Below are positions 16,046 through 24,633 of a stretch of 64,000 nt of DNA, in pieces (position 1 is the stretch's first letter; each line of letters begins with the position of its first letter). Location: the NCBI GenBank assembly GCA_041395625.1, contig JAWLAE010000001.1, forward strand, positions 806,001 through 870,000, written 5' to 3'. The translations under genes and the position numbers were made by a program. The notes below the pieces were generated by a model that saw nothing but the letters and a program-made list of their open reading frames with translations, did not search any database and was not told where the DNA came from. This DNA is from CADEED01 sp041395625. GTDB lineage: Bacteria; Pseudomonadota; Gammaproteobacteria; Steroidobacterales; Steroidobacteraceae.

Positions 16046-17044
16046 GTGTTAGTTCTGACGCATTCCGATATCGAGCAAGTCCTGACGCCCGACCGCTGTC
16101 GCGTAGCGATGGCAGGGGCCATGCGGGCGACTTCGGCGCGCAACTGTGTCTTGCCGCTGCGTCAGTTCATGGCGATTCCGGACAGGCCTGGCAAGCTGGG
16201 CCTGATGCCGGGCTACCTCGGCGCCGCTGGCAGCGCGGACCCCGCGAGGTTCGGCGTGAAGATCGTCAGCAAGTTTGAGCGGCCCCCTGGCGATCCGCAT
16301 GGCACGCATGTCGGAGCAGTGCTGCTGTTCGATGCGGTCACTGGCTTGCCGCTGGCCTTGCTGGAGGGTGGCACACTCACAGCGATACGTACTGCAGCGA
16401 CTACTGCACTTGCGACGGAGACCCTGGCGCGCGCCGACGCGGAACACTTGCTCGTGATCGGCTCGGGCGAGGAAGCGCGCTACCACATTCCTGCGCTGCT
16501 CGGAGTGCGGCGCTTCCGGCGCTTGACTGTCTGGGCGCGCCGACTAGAGCAGGCCGAACGCTTGCTCGCCGATCTGCAGTTGCCCGCGACGCTGGCTACC
16601 GCCGTGGCAGCCGATCTGAGCCAGGCCGTCGCACAGGCGGACGTCATCTGTACGGTGACATCAGCCAAGGAACCGATCCTGCGAGGCGCGTGGTTGGTCT
16701 CCGGGACCCATTTGAATCTGGTCGGCTCAGCCATTCCAACGACGGCCGAGGTTGATTCCGCTGCAGTCGCGCGCGGCCGGTTCTATGTGGATTATCTCGA
16801 CGCCGCCCGAGCCGCCGCGGGCGAACTGCTGGCCGCGATCCGCGCAGGTATCGTCGATGAGTCGCATGTCGTTGGCGAGCTGGGTGAGGTCTTGCTCGGC
16901 CGCAGGCCCGGGCGCTCGTCGGCCGAGGAAATCACTATTTACAAGTCGTTAGGTGTAACGACCCAGGATCTTGCGGCGGCCGAAGTGGCCTACCGCCTGG
17001 CGCGCGAGCGTCGCTTGGGTCGGGAGATCGACCTCGGCGAGTGA
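16046..17044 (+). CDS. Ornithine cyclodeaminase / mu-crystallin family protein
   Basis: A 332-aa NAD(P)-dependent protein of the OCD/mu-crystallin family from a GTG start at 16046. The substrate half has LRQFMAIPD and KIVSKFERPPGD, where the Lys is the typical carboxylate-binding residue. The Rossmann fold is LLVIGSGEEARYH, followed by ICTVTSAKEPIL and GTHLNLVGS. Members include ornithine cyclodeaminase, ketimine reductase and alanine or lysine dehydrogenases, so the reaction is uncertain. It is the last gene of the hydrolase-cupin set and convergent with the acyl-CoA synthetase gene. Confidence 0.88.
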   Translation: MLVLTHSDIEQVLTPDRCRVAMAGAMRATSARNCVLPLRQFMAIPDRPGKLGLMPGYLGAAGSADPARFGVKIVSKFERPPGDPHGTHVGAVLLFDAVTGLPLALLEGGTLTAIRTAATTALATETLARADAEHLLVIGSGEEARYHIPALLGVRRFRRLTVWARRLEQAERLLADLQLPATLATAVAADLSQAVAQADVICTVTSAKEPILRGAWLVSGTHLNLVGSAIPTTAEVDSAAVARGRFYVDYLDAARAAAGELLAAIRAGIVDESHVVGELGEVLLGRRPGRSSAEEITIYKSLGVTTQDLAAAEVAYRLARERRLGREIDLGE

Positions 17045-17084
17045 TGCGGCGGTGGTTGCGCGCCGTGTGACGACAGCCAGTCTT

Positions 17085-18965
17085 TCAAGTTCCGGCCGCC
17101 AGGGTCTGCTTGATCTCATCGAGTACAGCCGGATCTTCGATCGTGGCCGGCATGTTGTAGTCGCGGCCGTCCGCAATCGCGCGCATCGTGGCGCGCAGGA
17201 TCTTGCCGGAACGTGTCTTGGGCAAGCGCGAGACGATCAGACAGCGCTTGAAGCTGGCAACCGCCCCCACTTCGTCGCGCACACGTTCGATCAGCTCTCG
17301 AGTCAGCGTTGCGTGGGGCGCTGACACATTAGCCTTCAGTACCACCAGCCCGACCGGGACCGTACCCTTGAGTTCGTCCGCGACACCAATGACAGCGCAT
17401 TCGGCCACGGCCGCATGCCCTGCCAAGGCCTGCTCGAGTTCACCGGTGGACAGTCGATGTCCGGCGACGTTGATGACGTCGTCGGTCCGTCCCATGACGT
17501 AGATATAACCGTCGGCATCGATGAAACCACCGTCACCGCTGTGATAGTAGCCGGGGTAAGTCGTGAGATAACGGGCGATGAACTGCGCATCGTTGTTCCA
17601 CAGCGTCGGCAGACTGCCGGGCGGCAGTGGCAACTTCACGACGAGTGCGCCTTGCTCGCCTGCCGGCAGCGGCTTGCCTGCATCGTCGACCACTCGCACA
17701 TCGAAACCAGGCACAGCCTTTGCCGGACTGCCTGGCTTGATCGCCAACTGCTCGATCCCCAGGCAATTGGCGACCATGGGCCAGCCCGACTCCGTCTGCC
17801 ACCAATGGTCGATCACCGGGACCTGCAGCTGTTCGCCGGCCCAAGTCACGGTATCCGGGTCAGCTCTTTCGCCCGCGAGGAACAGGGCCCGCAACGATGT
17901 CGTGTCATGCTGATTCAGCAAGGAACCATCGGGATCTTCGCGGCGGATGGCGCGGATGGCTGTGGGTGCGGTGAACAGCGTGCGCACTTGATGTCTCGCG
18001 ACAATGCGCCAGTATGCCGCGGCGTCAGGTGTACCGACCGGCTTGCCTTCGTACATTACTGTTGTGCAGCGATGGACCAATGGACCGTAGACGATGTAGG
18101 AATGGCCTACCACCCAGCCGATGTCGGAGGCTGCGAAGAACACCTCGCCAGGTCGCGCAGCGTAGACCTTGGCCATCGACCAATCGAGTGCTACCAGATA
18201 ACCGCCAGTATCGCGGACGACACCCTTGGGCTTGCCCGTGGTGCCGGAGGTATACAGCACGTAGAGTGGATCCGTCGCTCGAATGTTCACACATCCGGTC
18301 GGGGTGGCCGCGGCTACCAGCTGTTGCCAATCCCGATCCCGGCCTGCCAGCAGGTTCACCTGGAGCTGCGGCCGCTGCAGCACGAGCACCGCCTGCGGCT
18401 GGTGACTCGTTAGTTGCAAGGCCCGATCTAGCAGCGCCTTGTAATCGACGACGCGACCCGGTTCGAGACCGCAGGATGCCGACAACACGACTGTGGGCGT
18501 GGCGTTGTCGATTCGTGCGGCGAGCTCGCGCGCGGCGAATCCGCCAAAAACGACCGAGTGCACTGCGCCGAGACGCGCGCACGCAAGCATGGCAAATACC
18601 GCTTCGGGCACCATCGGCATGTAGATGACGACCCGATCGCCGCGCTGCACCCCAAGCGTCTGCAATGCTCCCGCGAGACGGGCGACCTCGCGCTGCAGGT
18701 CGGAATAGGTATATACGAGTTCGTCGCCTGTCATCGCGCTGACATGAATGAGGGCGGCTTGACTGCCATGGCCGTTCGCCACGTGACGGTCGACGGCATT
18801 GTGACAGGCGTTCAGCTCGCCATCCGGGTACCAGCGCGCGAACGGCGCGCGCGACTGATCGCATATCTCCAGCGGCGTAACCGCCCAATCGAGGGTTGCT
18901 GCCGCCGCCCGCCAGAACGACTCGGGATCGCGCAACCAACGTTGGTATTCTTGCGCGTAGCTCAC
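17085..18965 (-). CDS. prpE: Propionyl-CoA synthetase-like acyl-CoA ligase (PrpE type)
   Basis: A 626-aa ATP-dependent AMP-forming ligase making CoA esters of short acids. It shows the ACAS-type N-terminus (YAQEYQRWLRDPESFW), the P-loop YTSGTTGKPKGVVRD, the substrate and adenylate segment DHWWQTESGWPM, YYHSGDGGFIDADGYIYV and the C-terminal catalytic lysine region LPKTRSGKILR. WWQTESGWP and the length are typical of PrpE/ACSS3 rather than acetyl-CoA synthetase. The ATG overlaps the stop of the MFS transporter (18962-18965). With the upstream GMC oxidoreductase it would activate an acid made from an imported alcohol. Confidence 0.87.
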   Translation of the reverse strand: MSYAQEYQRWLRDPESFWRAAAATLDWAVTPLEICDQSRAPFARWYPDGELNACHNAVDRHVANGHGSQAALIHVSAMTGDELVYTYSDLQREVARLAGALQTLGVQRGDRVVIYMPMVPEAVFAMLACARLGAVHSVVFGGFAARELAARIDNATPTVVLSASCGLEPGRVVDYKALLDRALQLTSHQPQAVLVLQRPQLQVNLLAGRDRDWQQLVAAATPTGCVNIRATDPLYVLYTSGTTGKPKGVVRDTGGYLVALDWSMAKVYAARPGEVFFAASDIGWVVGHSYIVYGPLVHRCTTVMYEGKPVGTPDAAAYWRIVARHQVRTLFTAPTAIRAIRREDPDGSLLNQHDTTSLRALFLAGERADPDTVTWAGEQLQVPVIDHWWQTESGWPMVANCLGIEQLAIKPGSPAKAVPGFDVRVVDDAGKPLPAGEQGALVVKLPLPPGSLPTLWNNDAQFIARYLTTYPGYYHSGDGGFIDADGYIYVMGRTDDVINVAGHRLSTGELEQALAGHAAVAECAVIGVADELKGTVPVGLVVLKANVSAPHATLTRELIERVRDEVGAVASFKRCLIVSRLPKTRSGKILRATMRAIADGRDYNMPATIEDPAVLDEIKQTLAAGT

Positions 18966-20344
18966 GACGCTGACCCAGCTGCCGCCGCCGTCACGCCACC
19001 TCGCGACGGTGGTTCTATCAGCAGTCGTCGCAGATCAGCTCGTCCCGATGCGATCAGCAACGCGCCGAGCGTCAGTAGCACCGGCGGCACGACTGCGAGA
19101 GAATAGCGTACCAACTCCGGCGCGCCAAACACGTAGTCGGTGAACACTGCAACCAGCCATGGGCCGCCCGCCTGTCCGATCAGGTTGGCCACGAGCAGGT
19201 AGGCGGCGACTAACAAGCCGCGCATGCGGGGCGGCGCGATGAACGGTATCAGTGCGGGTCCAGCCCCGAATGCCATGGTGCCGAACAGGACCGCCAGTGC
19301 CAGGAACGCCACGGTTAGTCGGATCTCACCAACGAGGGGGAAGCCGATGACGAACGGCAGCGAGCACAATGCCGCCAACAGTGCGACTCGCAGATGGCCG
19401 TCGCTATGTCCGCGTTCCTGGAAGCGATCGGCCAGCCAACCACCCGCGACCACGCCCAGTGTTCCGCAGGTCAGGAATACGACGCCGTAGGTGTAGCCGA
19501 CCTGCGATGGTGTCCAGGCGTAGTCCCGAATCAGGAAGGCCGGCACCCATGCCCCCATGGCGAATTGCGTCGCCGCGATCATGGAAACACCACCGAAGAC
19601 CGCTGCGAACACGCGGCCGTTGCGGACCACGAATTGCCACACTTCGCTGATCGTCGGTTTGTCGCGCGTCGCGCCGTCGGTGGCGGCCAGGCGGATGCCG
19701 CGTCGGCGGCGTGGTTCCGCGACTGTCAGGAAGAAGATTGCGGCAACGAAGAATCCCGGCAGCGCGGCGATAATGAATGCCGCCTGCCAGCTGGCGACCT
19801 CGCCGACGAGCGGCAGTGAAATCACGTCAAGCCGAGCGAGCCAGGCGATTACAGCGCCGCCCGCTATCAACGCCACGCCCGAGCCAAAGAAACTCGAGCC
19901 CGTATAGACACTCAGCGGCAACGCCAGTCGTTGCGGCCTGAAGAGATCTGCCAGCAGCGAGAAGCCAGCGGGTGTCAGTGTCGCCTCGCCGACGCCGACG
20001 GCCGTGCGCGCGGCAAACAACTGCCAGAATGAGCGCGCGAGACCGCAGGCCATCGCTGCGGCGGTCCACACCAGCGCGCCGACTGCAATGATCCAACGGC
20101 GATTGCCCGTGTCGGCCAGCCGGCCCAGCGGAATCGCCATCACAGCATAGAAGACTGCGAAGGCCAGGCCCTGCAGCAGGCTGATTTGCGTATCCGAGAT
20201 CGCCAGATCCTGCTTGATGTCCTCGACCAGCAGATTGATGATCTGACGATCGACGAAGGCCACCATGCCGCAGACACACAGAATGAGCACGACATACCAG
20301 GAATAGGTCTCGCTGGGCCACGACTGCTGGTCGTCATCGCTCAT
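18962..20344 (-). CDS. MFS transporter (spinster-like)
   Basis: A 460-aa inner-membrane protein with about 12 TM helices. Near the N-terminus, CGMVAFVDRQIINLLVEDIK and the loop PLGRLADTGNRRW are typical of MFS carriers related to the spinster/hexuronate group. It lies between the GMC oxidoreductase and acyl-CoA synthetase genes with four-base overlaps on both sides, so it is most likely the uptake or export carrier for the substrate of that pathway. Confidence 0.88.
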   Translation of the reverse strand: MSDDDQQSWPSETYSWYVVLILCVCGMVAFVDRQIINLLVEDIKQDLAISDTQISLLQGLAFAVFYAVMAIPLGRLADTGNRRWIIAVGALVWTAAAMACGLARSFWQLFAARTAVGVGEATLTPAGFSLLADLFRPQRLALPLSVYTGSSFFGSGVALIAGGAVIAWLARLDVISLPLVGEVASWQAAFIIAALPGFFVAAIFFLTVAEPRRRRGIRLAATDGATRDKPTISEVWQFVVRNGRVFAAVFGGVSMIAATQFAMGAWVPAFLIRDYAWTPSQVGYTYGVVFLTCGTLGVVAGGWLADRFQERGHSDGHLRVALLAALCSLPFVIGFPLVGEIRLTVAFLALAVLFGTMAFGAGPALIPFIAPPRMRGLLVAAYLLVANLIGQAGGPWLVAVFTDYVFGAPELVRYSLAVVPPVLLTLGALLIASGRADLRRLLIEPPSRGGVTAAAAGSAS

Positions 20345-21948
20345 CCTGCGCCTCGCGTGATCATATCGGCAGCTTTCTCCGCAATCATGATGGTTGCTCC
20401 GTTGGTGTTAGCTGCGATGTGGGTCGGCATGATCGATGCATCCACCACGCGCAGACCACGCACGCCGTGCACCTCAAGGGAGGGCGACACGACCGCGTTC
20501 TGGTCTGACCCCATGCGACAGGTGCCGATGGGATGGTAGCCGAGAAAGCTCGTGCGGCGGATGGAATCGGCCAATTGCTCATCGCTCGCAACGGCGGGGC
20601 CAGGCAGGAATTCACCCAGCAGATAGGGCTTGAACGCCTGCGACTGCAGAATGCGGCGTGCCATGCGACAGCCTGCGATCTGGCGGCGCAGGTCTTCGGC
20701 GTCCGTGTACATCTGATGTTCGATGATCGGCGGCGCGGCGGCGTCGCTCGATCGCAAACGCAGACGGCCGCTGCTGCGCGGACGACAGGCGTTGACGACC
20801 AGCGACACGGCAGGTTTGGTGTAGGGCACGATGCCGCGCTCGTCGAAGCCGAAGGCGAACGGGCCGAACATCATTTGCAAGTCCGGGATCGGCTCTTCTG
20901 GGCGCGAACGGAGAAACGCGATGCCGTGTGGGTAGGGACTGGTGGCCGGGCCGCGCCTGAATAGCAACCAGTTGGCCAAATGCAGCGCCATTCTGCCGCT
21001 CGCCATTTCCGCATTGTAGGTCCGTACATTGACATCGGCGCATACCAGGGAATTGGCATGCTCACGCAGGTTCGCACCGACCGCCGCGCGATCGATCGCT
21101 ACGGCGATGCCATGTGCCTGCAGCTCAGCTCCTGGACCAATGCCCGAGAGCATCAACAGCTTGGGCGAACCGAGTGAGCCCGCTGCCGACAGCACCTCGC
21201 GGCGCGCGTGGTGGCGCACAACGCGATCGCGCTCGCGCGTTTGTACGCCGACGCAGCGGCCATCCAGCAACAGCAGGTTGGTTGCTTGCGAGCCGGTGAT
21301 CACGCGCAAATTGCGTCGCTGGCGGATTGGGTCCAGATACGCGCGTGCAGTGCTCATGCGCTGACCGCGCAATTGCGTCACCTGCGGCTCGCAAACTCCG
21401 AGCTGCGACCAACCGTTGTAGTCGGGATTCGGTGGCAAGCCGCATTCCTCGGCAGCTTGCCGGAATACGGCGGCGAGTGGATGGGTCGTGCGCAGTTGCG
21501 CCACGTTCATCGGCCCATCGTGGCCGCGCACGTCGGCAGCACCGATTTCCGAGCGCTCGAGCTTCCGGAAGTAGGGCAGCACATCGTCGTAGCCCCAGCC
21601 AGTGTTGCCGAGTGCGGCCCAACCGTCGAAGTCTTCCCGGGCGCCGCGGACGAACAGCATGCCGTTGATGGAGCTCGAGCCGCCCAGCACCTTGCCGGCG
21701 GGCCACAGATCCACCTTACCGAACCGTGACGGATCCGGCTCAGCGAGGTTGCACCAGTCGAAGCGCGGGTTGCCTACTGCTTTGACGAGCGCGGCAGGTA
21801 TCTGAATGTAGGGCGAACGATCGCTACCGCCCGCTTCGAGCAGCAGGACCCGCACCTTGGGATCGGTCGACAAACGGTTGGCAAGCACGCAGCCTGCTGA
21901 CCCTGCGCCCACGATGATGTAGTCCCAGATTGCACCCGCCTCGCTCAT
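20341..21948 (-). CDS. GMC-family FAD oxidoreductase (choline dehydrogenase-like)
   Basis: A 535-aa flavoprotein oxidising an alcohol. The FAD-binding start is YIIVGAGSAGCVLANRLS, followed by LLLEAGGSD, the GMC signature region GKVLGGSSSINGMLFVRGAR and SGIGPGAELQAHGI. Catalytic His lies in FLGYHPIGTCRMG, and the C-terminal motif is RVVDASIMPTHIAANTNGAT. It resembles BetA but may oxidise other primary alcohols such as terpenoid or PEG-type alcohols. First gene of a coupled three-gene operon with the MFS carrier and PrpE-like ligase, divergent from a LysR regulator. Confidence 0.92.
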   Translation of the reverse strand: MSEAGAIWDYIIVGAGSAGCVLANRLSTDPKVRVLLLEAGGSDRSPYIQIPAALVKAVGNPRFDWCNLAEPDPSRFGKVDLWPAGKVLGGSSSINGMLFVRGAREDFDGWAALGNTGWGYDDVLPYFRKLERSEIGAADVRGHDGPMNVAQLRTTHPLAAVFRQAAEECGLPPNPDYNGWSQLGVCEPQVTQLRGQRMSTARAYLDPIRQRRNLRVITGSQATNLLLLDGRCVGVQTRERDRVVRHHARREVLSAAGSLGSPKLLMLSGIGPGAELQAHGIAVAIDRAAVGANLREHANSLVCADVNVRTYNAEMASGRMALHLANWLLFRRGPATSPYPHGIAFLRSRPEEPIPDLQMMFGPFAFGFDERGIVPYTKPAVSLVVNACRPRSSGRLRLRSSDAAAPPIIEHQMYTDAEDLRRQIAGCRMARRILQSQAFKPYLLGEFLPGPAVASDEQLADSIRRTSFLGYHPIGTCRMGSDQNAVVSPSLEVHGVRGLRVVDASIMPTHIAANTNGATIMIAEKAADMITRGAG

Positions 21949-21958
21949 GCGGTACCAG

Positions 21959-22007
21959 TTTCACAGGCGTGGATCGTGCGAGCCAATGTTTTCACAGGCA
22001 CAATCCA
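21959..22007. promoter_or_regulatory. Candidate LysR operator between GMC and LysR genes
   Basis: In the 81-bp divergent gap, TGGATCGTGC (21970-21979) and GCACAATCCA (21998-22007) form an inverted repeat with one mismatch. The decamer TTTCACAGGC occurs twice (21959-21968, 21990-21999), 31 bp apart, about three helical turns. This is where a LysR-type regulator would bind to control both promoters. Confidence 0.5.
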
Positions 22008-22029
22008 TGCAGCAACCGCATGAGGCACC

Positions 22030-22950
22030 ATGGAACTGAGACAATTGCGCCACTTTGTCATGGTGGTCGACACCGGCAATCTGTCGCGCGCAGCCGAGCG
22101 CGTCGCGATCAGTCAGCCGGCGCTCACTCGCAGCATCAAGAATCTCGAAGAGACGCTGGGCGTCGAGTTGCTGGATCGCAAGCCGCGGGGCGTCGTGCCT
22201 ACCGAGGCTGGCGTTGCGCTCTATCACCACGCCAAGATGGTACTCAACGACTGCAATCGGCTAACGACCGATGTGCGCGCATTTCAACGCGGCCTGAGCG
22301 GCACGGTGCAGGTCGGTATCGCCGCGATGTTTTCCGCGCATATCATCGATCAGGTGGCGATCGAGCTGTCTTGCCAGCATCCAGGTGTGTCCATGGTGAT
22401 CACACAAGGGTTTTTCGAGGAGCTGGTGCGTGAGTTGGTCGACGGCAGACTCGATCTGATCTTCTCGAATTTTCCCGCCGTTGCGATGCCGGCCGAAGTG
22501 AAAGTCGAAGTGCTGTACTCGGTGATTTCGTCGATCGTCGTTGGCCAGCGGCATCCGTTCTTCAAACGACGCTCGATCGACAAGGCCGATCTGGTCGAGC
22601 TGCGCTGGGTGGTGGCGGATCAGCCGCACGCGAAGGAGTTTCTCGAGCAGTTCTTCTCAGCGGACGGATTGCCCGCACCGCGTGCAGTCGTGCGCACGAA
22701 TTCCCTGGGTCTGATGCTTGCGCTGCTTTCGTCCGGGGAGTTCATCACGGCGATGCCTGAGCATCTGCTCGCCAAGGAGTTCGCCGCAGGAGCCGTGCGC
22801 CGTTTGCCGCTGCGCGATGGCTCGGTAGAGCGCAAGGCCGGGTTGCTGTATCGCGTAGGCGGCGTGGAGCGCCAGGCCGTGCAGCTTTTCATCAGCGAAG
22901 TACGCGCTGTTTGCGCCCGCGCTGCGCGCGACGCCTCACAGGCCAGCTGA
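22030..22950 (+). CDS. LysR-family transcriptional regulator
   Basis: A 306-aa DNA-binding regulator. The N-terminal winged helix-turn-helix is classic: MELRQLRHFVMVVDTGNLSR, then RVAISQPALTRSIKNLEETL and PRGVVPTEAGVALY. The rest is a periplasmic-binding-protein-like effector domain. It is read divergently from the GMC-MFS-PrpE operon, and the gap holds a palindrome, so it very likely controls that operon and itself in response to a pathway metabolite. Confidence 0.93.
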   Translation: MELRQLRHFVMVVDTGNLSRAAERVAISQPALTRSIKNLEETLGVELLDRKPRGVVPTEAGVALYHHAKMVLNDCNRLTTDVRAFQRGLSGTVQVGIAAMFSAHIIDQVAIELSCQHPGVSMVITQGFFEELVRELVDGRLDLIFSNFPAVAMPAEVKVEVLYSVISSIVVGQRHPFFKRRSIDKADLVELRWVVADQPHAKEFLEQFFSADGLPAPRAVVRTNSLGLMLALLSSGEFITAMPEHLLAKEFAAGAVRRLPLRDGSVERKAGLLYRVGGVERQAVQLFISEVRAVCARAARDASQAS

Positions 22951-22976
22951 CCAGCGCGGCGCACACCGTCGAGCCG

Positions 22977-24083
22977 TCAGTCCACGGTAACCATCACCTT
23001 GCCACGCGCTCGACCCGTTTCGACATATGCGATCGCAGCCGGCGTCTCGGCCAGTGGGTAGCGTCGATCGATGACGGCTGTCAGTTTGCCGGCTGCCATG
23101 AGGTCCCGCAGGAACTCGAGATCGGCCTGGTTCAGATCCGCCAGCAAAGACCGAAACTCCTGACTGACGAAAGGTGCCAGCAAGCTCGCCTTGAGAGGGC
23201 CGAGCAGCGGCCCGACCCATCTGTTGTCGTTGGGGCCACCCACGCCTACATAGATGCCGTCGGGTTGCATGACCCGCCGGACCGCCAGCAATCCATGGTT
23301 GCCGACGTTGTCGATGATCAGATCGTAGCGTTCCGTACCTTGCGTGAAATCCTGCTGGGTGTAATCGATGACGTGGTCGGCGCCGATCGATCGCACCATC
23401 GACACGTTGCGCGTGCTGCACACGCCGGTCACTTCGGCACCGAGCGATTTGGCGATCTGCACGGCGAACGTTCCAACCCCGCCGGACGCACCGTTGATCA
23501 ATACGTTCTGGCCTGGCTTGAGTTCGCCCTTGTCGCGCAGCGCCTGCAACGCCGTCACGGCCGCAATCGGGACAGCTGCGGCTTCCTCAAAGCCCACATT
23601 GGGCGGTTTGTGCACGATCGCACGGCTTGCACGAACGGCTACGTACTCAGCAAAAGCGCCCCCTGTGCCGCCGAACACCTCATCTCCCGGCTTGAAATTC
23701 GTCACGCCGTTGCCCACGGCAGTTACTGTGCCTGCGAAGTCGACTCCCATGGTGATGTCCTCTGGTGCGCCAAGACCCGATGACAAGCGCATGACATAGG
23801 GTTCACCGCGCAAGTAGTGCCAGTCGAGCGGGTTGACGCTCGCAGCGCGAACCCGCACGAGCACGCGGTCGTCTGCCGGAACCGGCTTCTCGACGGCCTC
23901 GAGCTTGAGAACTTCGGGCGGGCCATAGCAGCGATAGACGATCGCCCGCATGCGCTCAGCGCCGTCCACGAGTGCAGGTGACGGAGGACAAGCCGACGTA
24001 TGGCTTAATACAATCGCCATTGCAGTGACTGCAATGCAGAGGACCAGTACGACGGTGCCCAGTATCTTGTAGCGGCGTTTCAT
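22977..24083 (-). CDS. Membrane-anchored quinone-reductase-like NAD(P) oxidoreductase
   Basis: A 368-aa zinc-free medium-chain dehydrogenase/reductase. Its GroES-like half starts at RAIVYRCYGPPEVLKLE and contains ASVNPLDWHYLRG and GVDFAGTVTAVG; the NADPH fold is NVLINGASGGVGTFAVQIA. Structural zinc cysteines are absent, as in quinone oxidoreductases. Unusually, ~45 residues precede the domain, including a TM helix (YKILGTVVLVLCIAVTAMAI), so it is probably tethered to the membrane or secreted. The ATG at 24083 is preferred to a GTG seven codons upstream. It is convergent with the LysR gene. Confidence 0.87.
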   Translation of the reverse strand: MKRRYKILGTVVLVLCIAVTAMAIVLSHTSACPPSPALVDGAERMRAIVYRCYGPPEVLKLEAVEKPVPADDRVLVRVRAASVNPLDWHYLRGEPYVMRLSSGLGAPEDITMGVDFAGTVTAVGNGVTNFKPGDEVFGGTGGAFAEYVAVRASRAIVHKPPNVGFEEAAAVPIAAVTALQALRDKGELKPGQNVLINGASGGVGTFAVQIAKSLGAEVTGVCSTRNVSMVRSIGADHVIDYTQQDFTQGTERYDLIIDNVGNHGLLAVRRVMQPDGIYVGVGGPNDNRWVGPLLGPLKASLLAPFVSQEFRSLLADLNQADLEFLRDLMAAGKLTAVIDRRYPLAETPAAIAYVETGRARGKVMVTVD

Positions 24084-24193
24084 GGCATTCGCTCGTTGAC
24101 TCACGACGGAGCGTCGATCATCGCAGCTCGAGACCTGGCAGTCGAATCGGTACTACTGGCGATGGCTGTCAACCCGCGCACATTCCTTGCGTT

Positions 24194-24226
24194 GGTTGAC
24201 ACAGCGGACAGTGGTCCGTCATCTGT
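24194..24226 (+). promoter_or_regulatory. Possible promoter upstream of the small periplasmic protein gene
   Basis: A perfect -35 hexamer TTGACA lies at 24196-24201, about 45 bp before the start codon. The hexamer at 17-bp spacing (TCATCT) matches the -10 consensus poorly, so the call is weak. Confidence 0.3.
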
Positions 24227-24246
24227 CTAGCACTGAAGGAGTGTTT

Positions 24247-24576
24247 ATGTTCAAGCAAACCGGTCTCCTGGCCGCCGCGGCAATGGCCGCCAGTTTTCTA
24301 TATATGGGCGTCGCAGTCGCCGATACACCGCTGCTGGATCAGCGCCAGCAGAACCAGAGGGATCGCATCGTTCAGGGCGTGCGCACGGGCGAGCTCACGC
24401 GGACCGAAACCCGTCGCCTGGTCGCCGGTCAGGCGAACCTGCGTCGGCTCGAGGCGCGCGCCAAGTCCGATGGGGAAGTGACCGCTCGGGAGCGCGTGCG
24501 TCTGCAGCGCGAGGCGAGTCAGCAGAGTCGCCGTATCGCCCGGCAGAAGCATGATCGACAGAGCAGGAATCGATAA
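24247..24576 (+). CDS. Small basic exported protein
   Basis: A 109-aa protein from the ATG at 24247 with a good AAGGAG site five bases upstream. The signal peptide (MFKQTGLLAAAAMAASFLY, cleavage near VAVAD) is followed by a highly charged helical region with many Arg and Gln (RQQNQRDRIVQGVRTGELTR). The segment GVRTGELTRTETRRL resembles short repeats seen in small exported proteins of unknown function in soil Proteobacteria. It is monocistronic and followed by a perfect hairpin. Confidence 0.75.
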   Translation: MFKQTGLLAAAAMAASFLYMGVAVADTPLLDQRQQNQRDRIVQGVRTGELTRTETRRLVAGQANLRRLEARAKSDGEVTARERVRLQREASQQSRRIARQKHDRQSRNR

Positions 24577-24587
24577 GCAACGTCAAC

Positions 24588-24620
24588 GGCGCTGTCGCTG
24601 TGAATTACAGCGACAGCGCC
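24588..24620. terminator. Perfect 13-bp hairpin between convergent genes
   Basis: GGCGCTGTCGCTG (24588-24600) pairs perfectly with CAGCGACAGCGCC (24608-24620) across a 7-nt loop TGAATTA, 11 bp after the preceding stop codon. No T run follows on either strand. It probably ends transcription from both convergent genes. Confidence 0.7.
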
Positions 24621-24633
24621 GGCTGGCATGACG

